From Bradyrhizobium iriomotense (GTDB lineage: Bacteria; Pseudomonadota; Alphaproteobacteria; Rhizobiales; Xanthobacteraceae), in contig NZ_BSOW01000057.1 in the NCBI RefSeq assembly GCF_030160715.1, positions 1-36,447 of the forward strand: 36,447 bases of DNA, written 5' to 3'. The position numbers and the translations under genes are program-made. Every line of letters begins with the position of its first letter. The stretch's first letter is position 1. The notes under the pieces were generated by a model that did no database searches, had not been told where the DNA came from, and saw only the letters and a program-made list of their open reading frames with translations. Of this stretch, positions 32,593-36,447 are shown piece by piece.

Positions 32593-33462
32593 ATGACAGT
32601 CAAAGCCCTCATCGCCTCTTTCACCCAGCAGGAAGACCTCAATTTCCTGCTGACCAACCGCATTCCCCGCGCGGCGCTGACGCGCTTCATGGGCTGGTTC
32701 TCCAAGATCGAGAACCCGCTGGTACGGGACGGCTCGATCGCGCTGTGGAAGCTGTTCTCCGACCTCGACCTGTCGGAAGCGCGCAAGACCCATTTCAAGA
32801 GCCTGCACGACTGCTTCACGCGGGAGCTGAAGCCGGGTCTCAGGCCAGTCGATCCGGATCCCGCGATCGTTGCCAGTCCGTCCGACGGCATTGTCGGTGC
32901 GCACGGCAGGATCGCCGACACCGAGCTGTTCCAGGTCAAGGGCGCGCCCTATTCGCTGCTCGATCTCCTCGGCGATCCCGCGCTGGTGGAGCAGCACCGC
33001 AACGGCTCCTTCGTCACGCTGCGGCTGACCTCGAGCATGTATCACCGCTTCCATGCGCCTTACGACGCGCATATCGAGCGCGTCACGCTGATCCATGGCG
33101 ACGTCTGGAACGTCAACCCGATCGCGTTGAAGCGGGTCGAGCGGCTGTTCTGCAAGAACGAGCGCGCGGTGATCCGCACGCATTTGTCGACCGGCGAGGC
33201 GGTGACGCTGGTGCCGGTGGCGGCTATCCTGGTCGCGAGCATCCGCCTGCACTTCATGGACATGGTGCTGAATGCGCAGACCCGCGGCCCGGTCAACTTC
33301 CCCTGCGACGTCAACGTGACCAAGGGCGAGGAGCTCGGCTGGTTCGAGCACGGCTCGACCATCATCATCCTCGCGCCCGGCGATTTCGCGTTCTGCGACG
33401 GGATTGCCGAAGGCACGCGCATCCGCGCCGGTCAAGCGCTGCTGCGAAAAAACGGAGCATGA
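32593..33462 (+). CDS. psd: Phosphatidylserine decarboxylase proenzyme, E. coli-like type
   Basis: The protein has 289 residues. SPSDGI (D98), SSMYHRFHAP (H151, H154) and FEHGSTIIIL give the Psd self-cleaving site; S255 of GST would become the pyruvoyl group (E. coli has LGST). The enzyme turns phosphatidylserine into PE at the inner membrane. In rhizobia the housekeeping Psd is, to my knowledge, a shorter protein next to pssA, so this may be a second enzyme. The stop codon lies inside a family E repeat (GAGCATGATCC). Confidence 0.93.
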   Translation: MTVKALIASFTQQEDLNFLLTNRIPRAALTRFMGWFSKIENPLVRDGSIALWKLFSDLDLSEARKTHFKSLHDCFTRELKPGLRPVDPDPAIVASPSDGIVGAHGRIADTELFQVKGAPYSLLDLLGDPALVEQHRNGSFVTLRLTSSMYHRFHAPYDAHIERVTLIHGDVWNVNPIALKRVERLFCKNERAVIRTHLSTGEAVTLVPVAAILVASIRLHFMDMVLNAQTRGPVNFPCDVNVTKGEELGWFEHGSTIIILAPGDFAFCDGIAEGTRIRAGQALLRKNGA

Positions 33463-33503
33463 TCCGGAAAAGTGGACGCCGGTTTTCCGAAAAAATCATG
33501 CTC
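33455..33503. repeat. Intergenic inverted repeat, family E copy 2
   Basis: GAGCATGAT (33455-33463) and ATCATGCTC (33495-33503) are perfect arms around CCGGAAAAGTGGACGCCGG and TTTTCCG. It supplies the psd stop codon (33460-33462) and may act as its terminator. Confidence 0.88.
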
Positions 33504-33522
33504 CACTAAAGAAGCCTTCAAT

Positions 33523-33576
33523 CCGCCGTGTCGGCGGCCTATATCGTCCGCGGGGACGATTCTTTCGACACGGCGG
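33523..33576 (+). other. Nested hairpin in the leader of the Nudix gene
   Basis: Outer arms CCGCCGTGTCG (33523-33533) and CGACACGGCGG (33566-33576), a perfect 11-bp stem. Inside, ATCGTCC-GCGG-GGACGAT (33543-33560) is a perfect 7-bp stem. It ends 10 nt before the ATG at 33587. No T tract follows, so it is more likely a leader structure or operator than a terminator. Confidence 0.7.
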
Positions 33577-33586
33577 GTAACGAGTT

Positions 33587-34150
33587 ATGGCGCGGGCGCC
33601 GGTTCAGGCGGCAGGGGGAATTGTGCTGCGGCGTGACGCGCCGCTGATCGCCGTGGTGCGCCAACGCAAGCGCAACGAATGGGTTTTGCCCAAGGGCAAG
33701 CTCGACGACGGCGAGACGCCGAGGGAGGCCGCGCACCGCGAGGTGCTTGAAGAGACCGGCCACGACGTCGCCATCCACGAATTTCTGGGCACGCTCGCCT
33801 ATCCATCCGGCGGCCGCTCCAAGATCGTGCATTTCTGGCGCATGGAAGCGGACGGCGGTCCGGTCCGCAAACTGATGAACGACATCAAGGCGGTCGACTG
33901 GTTGCCGCTGGAGGATGCGGTCGCGCGCCTGTCGCGCGAATATGAGCGCGCGTTCCTCATGCATGTCGGACCGATCGCACTCGCCGCCGCCGGCCTCGCA
34001 CCGGTTGAGATGGAAGCCATGCCGCCGCTTGCCATGGACGACGTCGACGCCGTGATGCAGACGCTGACGCCCGCGGAGGCGGCGTCGGTCGAGGAGCTGC
34101 GTCATGGCCTGTTGCAGAAGGTGAAAGCCTGGCTTCGCGGCGAGGCGTGA
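33587..34150 (+). CDS. Nudix hydrolase
   Basis: The protein has 187 residues. GKLDDGETPREAAHREVLEE continues TGHD: the Nudix box G-x5-E-x7-R-E-U-x-E-E-x-G-U is complete, starting at about residue 37. The first part (AAGGIVLRRDAPLIAVVRQR and NEWVLPKG) resembles the MutT/diadenosine polyphosphate type. It should hydrolyse a nucleoside diphosphate linked to another group; substrate unknown. The C-terminal ~60 residues (MPPLAMDDVDAVMQTLTPAE) are an extra helical part. Confidence 0.93.
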   Translation: MARAPVQAAGGIVLRRDAPLIAVVRQRKRNEWVLPKGKLDDGETPREAAHREVLEETGHDVAIHEFLGTLAYPSGGRSKIVHFWRMEADGGPVRKLMNDIKAVDWLPLEDAVARLSREYERAFLMHVGPIALAAAGLAPVEMEAMPPLAMDDVDAVMQTLTPAEAASVEELRHGLLQKVKAWLRGEA

Positions 34151-34229
34151 GCTTAAGCGAAATCTGTCACCGGATTGTCGCTGCACCCCTCGCGCAAGGG
34201 AAGGACGCTTGCGGCAAACTCGACATCAA

Positions 34230-34332
34230 CCCTCATGGTGAGGAGCGCGCATCGCGCGCGTCACGAACCACGAGGCCCGAGCGTGGCCTCACCCTTCGAG
34301 ACGCCGCGTTCCGCGGCTCCTCAGGGTGAGGG
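34230..34332. repeat. Intergenic repeat, family B copy
   Basis: CCCTCATGGTGAGGAGCGCG ... GCTCCTCAGGGTGAGGG with inner CGAACCACGAGGCCC and CCTTCGAGACGC, the same plan as 29734-29846. It lies between the convergent Nudix and FecR-domain genes. Confidence 0.88.
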
Positions 34333-34341
34333 ACAGCACCG

Positions 34342-35763
34342 CTACCTCCGCTCCTTTTTCTCCTTTGGCGGCGGCACTGGCTTACGCGGCGCCGGGCGCG
34401 TCACGCCCGGCAGGCGCTGCTGCAATCCGGGTTGCCGCTGTAGGCCGCCTTGCTGTGGCTGGACGGCGTTCGGCACGGGCTGACTCTGCTGGCCGCTGCG
34501 TGGTGACTGCTGCGCGGGCGTTGCGCCTGGCTGTGGCGTCGTGCCCGGCTGCGACGACGGAGCCTGTCCGCTGCGCGGTGCTGGCGGATTGGTCGCGCCG
34601 CCGGGCGGTGTCTGTCCGGCACGCGGTGCGCCCTGTTGCTGGCCTTGCCCGGTGCGCGGCGTACCCGGCTGACCGGCGCCGCCTTGTCCTTGGCGCTGCG
34701 GTTGCTGCGTGCCTGGTTGCTGCGTGCCCTGGCGATTCGGCGCACCTGGTTGTTGCTGCTGCTGCTGGCCTGGACGATTGTTCTGTCCCGGCTGGCCGTT
34801 CGGCCGCTGCGGCTGCTGTCCGGGCTGACCATTCGGCCGCGGCTGTTGCTGCTGCGGTTGAGCCGGCTGCACCGGCCGCGGAAGACGCGGCGCCGCGGTC
34901 GGATTGGCCCTGCGGAATTCGCGCTGCTCGGTGACGATCTGCCGGCCGGTGGTCTGGGCCTGATGCACCTGGCTCACGAAGACCCGGTCGCGTGCGACCT
35001 GTTGCGGGGCAATCGTGATCGGCACCGCGGCGAGGCGCGCCCCGCCCGTGCCGGGCCGGATCGCAAAGCCGCTCGCGCCTTGCGTCAGCGCGCCGAGCCG
35101 CGCGCCGCTGGTGCGGTCGTTGACGTCGATGTGGCCGACCCTGCCGTCGGCGTCGGGATAGAGCTTGATGTTGACGTTGTTGGCCGCGGCCACCGCCGTC
35201 GCATTCGCCGGCACGTCGATGACGCCGGTGGTGCCGCGGATGCCGAGCGTCGCGGTCGGCGTCGTGATCTTCATGTCGCCGGTCTTGGCGACCGCCGCGG
35301 CGACGAAGGCAACCGTGCCCTTGCCGACGTCGAAGATCGCGGAGTTCTGCTTGCCGCCGTCCTCGTAGACGTAATTGTCGATCGTGATCTTGGCGCTGGC
35401 CGACAGGTTGAACGTGGTGGAATCGTTGAAGGCGATGCTGAGCGAGGAGTTCGAGGCGGTCTGCACGACGTCGTTGAGATAGATGTCGTCGCGCGCCTTC
35501 AGCGGATAGGAATTCTTGTCGCGGATCACGGTGGCGATCCCCGTCACGGTTGCGACGTTGCCGATCGGTTCTTCAGGCGCGGCGGTTTGCGCGTCGGCCG
35601 CCGGTGCCGCTGATGTCGGGGAGGGAGACGGTGTCGGCGAAGCCTGCGGCGCCGGCTGCGCTTGCGCGAGCAGGGTCGCATCGGACGCGCATGCGTCCCT
35701 CGCGCCGGCCAACGACACGACCAGCAGCGGAAGCGCGAGCACGCGGCGGCGCCAAGCCAGCAT
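34342..35763 (-). CDS. Exported FecR-domain protein with Gln/Pro/Gly-rich tail
   Basis: The protein has 473 residues from ATG at 35763; the start is not certain, because no clear ribosome-binding site is seen and longer frames exist. The signal peptide MLAWRRRVLALPLLVVSLAG ends around ACAS. A Pro/Ser/Ala-rich stretch leads to the FecR domain at about 65-185: YPLKARDDIYLNDVVQTASN, SSLSIAFNDSTTFNLSASAK, ITIDNYVYEDG and TPTATLGIRGTTGVIDV. About 200 residues of low-complexity tail follow (QPQQQQPRPNGQPGQQ, NNRPGQQQQQQPGAPN) ending in a basic KPVPPPKEKKERR. FecR proteins often bind polymers in the envelope. Confidence 0.88.
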   Translation of the reverse strand: MLAWRRRVLALPLLVVSLAGARDACASDATLLAQAQPAPQASPTPSPSPTSAAPAADAQTAAPEEPIGNVATVTGIATVIRDKNSYPLKARDDIYLNDVVQTASNSSLSIAFNDSTTFNLSASAKITIDNYVYEDGGKQNSAIFDVGKGTVAFVAAAVAKTGDMKITTPTATLGIRGTTGVIDVPANATAVAAANNVNIKLYPDADGRVGHIDVNDRTSGARLGALTQGASGFAIRPGTGGARLAAVPITIAPQQVARDRVFVSQVHQAQTTGRQIVTEQREFRRANPTAAPRLPRPVQPAQPQQQQPRPNGQPGQQPQRPNGQPGQNNRPGQQQQQQPGAPNRQGTQQPGTQQPQRQGQGGAGQPGTPRTGQGQQQGAPRAGQTPPGGATNPPAPRSGQAPSSQPGTTPQPGATPAQQSPRSGQQSQPVPNAVQPQQGGLQRQPGLQQRLPGVTRPAPRKPVPPPKEKKERR

Positions 35764-35875
35764 CAAAGTCACAATGAGGTCCCGGTGAAGACACGAGGCG
35801 AGATCAGCCGATTTCAGCCGGAGATGGCTGAATGGCGGATGAACATCTGTCGCACAGGCATTGCCAACGTTCAAA

Positions 35876-35904
35876 CGCCACGTCCCGGATTTCGGGACGT
35901 GGCG
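35876..35904 (-). terminator. Hairpin between the FecR and DUF2147 genes
   Basis: CGCCACGTCCCG (35876-35887) and CGGGACGTGGCG (35893-35904) form a perfect 12-bp stem with a 5-nt loop. On the minus strand GTTTG follows. It would end the DUF2147 transcript before the FecR gene. A family I repeat (ATTCCGGGGCGCGCG ... CCCGGAAT) lies at 35913-36005 between it and the DUF2147 stop codon. Confidence 0.6.
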
Positions 35905-36036
35905 CCATGATTCTTGCTCGTCATTCCGGGGCGCGCGATAGCGCGAACCCGGAATCTCGAAGTTGTGGCGCGAGATCCCGGGTTCGATGCTTCGCATCGC
36001 CCCCATTGTGCAATGTAGGATGACGCGCTGCGCGCG

Positions 36037-36447
36037 TCAGGTCACGCGCTTCCAGGTCTGGCCGCCGCAGAACATGCCGCCGAAGGCGCAGCCCTGCACG
36101 CGGAGCAGGTTCGGGCCCTTCATCGCGATCGTCGAGTCGTAATTGCGCCCGGAGTCGGGATCGTGGATGCGGCCGCTCCACTTGGCGCCATCGGGCTGCA
36201 TGTTGATCAGGATCTTCTCGTTGGACTTCTCGGCATAGCCGCAGAGATTGGCGCCGCATTGCTCGACGCGCACATTGCCCTTGTTCTCCTCGGTCGCCCA
36301 CAGGCCGAGCGGTGTCGTCGGGGCGGGGGCGGGTGCAGCCGCGACAGGAGCCGGGGCGGGCGCGGGCACGACCGGTGCGGCAACGGGTGCCGGCGGTGCA
36401 ACGGGCGCTGCCTGCGGCGTGACGGTGGCGTTGACGGCCGCGGTGGC
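36037..36447 (-). CDS. DUF2147-family protein, N-terminus cut by the right edge
   Basis: The frame is open from the window edge to a TGA at 36037 (136 codons seen). From the edge it is an Ala/Pro/Val-rich linker (QAAPVAPPAPVAAPVV and then PAPAPAPVAAAPAPAP), followed by the DUF2147 domain: GLWATEENKGNVRVEQCGAN, LCGYAEKSNEKILI, WSGRIHDPDSGRNYDSTIAM, LLRVQGCAFGGMFCGGQTWK. The family is usually exported; a signal peptide would be outside the window. The GTG at 36369 in the linker is not taken as the start because the frame stays open and coding-like before it. Confidence 0.85.
   Translation of the reverse strand, partial: ATAAVNATVTPQAAPVAPPAPVAAPVVPAPAPAPVAAAPAPAPTTPLGLWATEENKGNVRVEQCGANLCGYAEKSNEKILINMQPDGAKWSGRIHDPDSGRNYDSTIAMKGPNLLRVQGCAFGGMFCGGQTWKRVT

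Overview
The window looks like chromosomal DNA of a Bradyrhizobium-type alphaproteobacterium (order Hyphomicrobiales). The basis is uniformly high GC, the mix of housekeeping genes, and several families of short palindromic intergenic repeats of the kind common in Bradyrhizobium and Rhodopseudomonas. I see no phage, insertion sequence, CRISPR array, tRNA or rRNA. The species call is inference from pattern recognition, not from a search.

Layout. 1-850: the start of a collagen-like (Gly-X-Y) gene running off the left edge, a 2-TM small protein and a stand-alone FlbD-like Fis helix-turn-helix protein. A perfect FNR/FixK-type box (253-266) lies between the first two. 1-8.3 kb: an SDR oxidoreductase, a J-domain protein, exported small proteins (two are tandem paralogues), RidA, a metaxin-like GST, a VOC protein, a Mug-type DNA glycosylase and an HD hydrolase. 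8.3-13.4 kb: a complete minus-strand thiamin block thiO-thiS-thiG-thiE-thiC. It is headed by a TPP riboswitch whose closing helix overlaps the thiO ribosome-binding site, and repeats are inserted between thiS/thiG and thiE/thiC. 13.6-18.6 kb: a lytic transglycosylase, a four-cysteine small protein, an OmpR/EnvZ-type two-component pair, a Ser/Gly/Pro-rich protein with an internal duplication, and a PRC-barrel protein. 18.7-24.8 kb: a solitary branched-chain-amino-acid-type binding protein, a Gly/Trp/Tyr-rich exported protein, a DUF4403 protein, a MAPEG protein, and an Lrp regulator translationally coupled to a dienelactone hydrolase. 25-27.7 kb: a fumarase-superfamily lyase, a GIY-YIG protein and an L,D-transpeptidase.

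The most interesting stretch is 27.8-33.5 kb. It holds a GT4 glycosyltransferase, a Rhodobacter-type phospholipid N-methyltransferase, a histidine-rich membrane protein resembling Mpo1/DUF962, a class III PLP enzyme with an N-terminal hydrophobic anchor, and an E. coli-type phosphatidylserine decarboxylase. I read this as a candidate membrane-lipid synthesis or remodelling island. A near-identical 14-mer lies 50-60 nt upstream of both the glycosyltransferase and the Mpo1-like gene, which suggests co-regulation. The window ends with a Nudix hydrolase, a FecR-domain protein with a long Gln/Pro/Gly tail, and a DUF2147 protein cut by the right edge.
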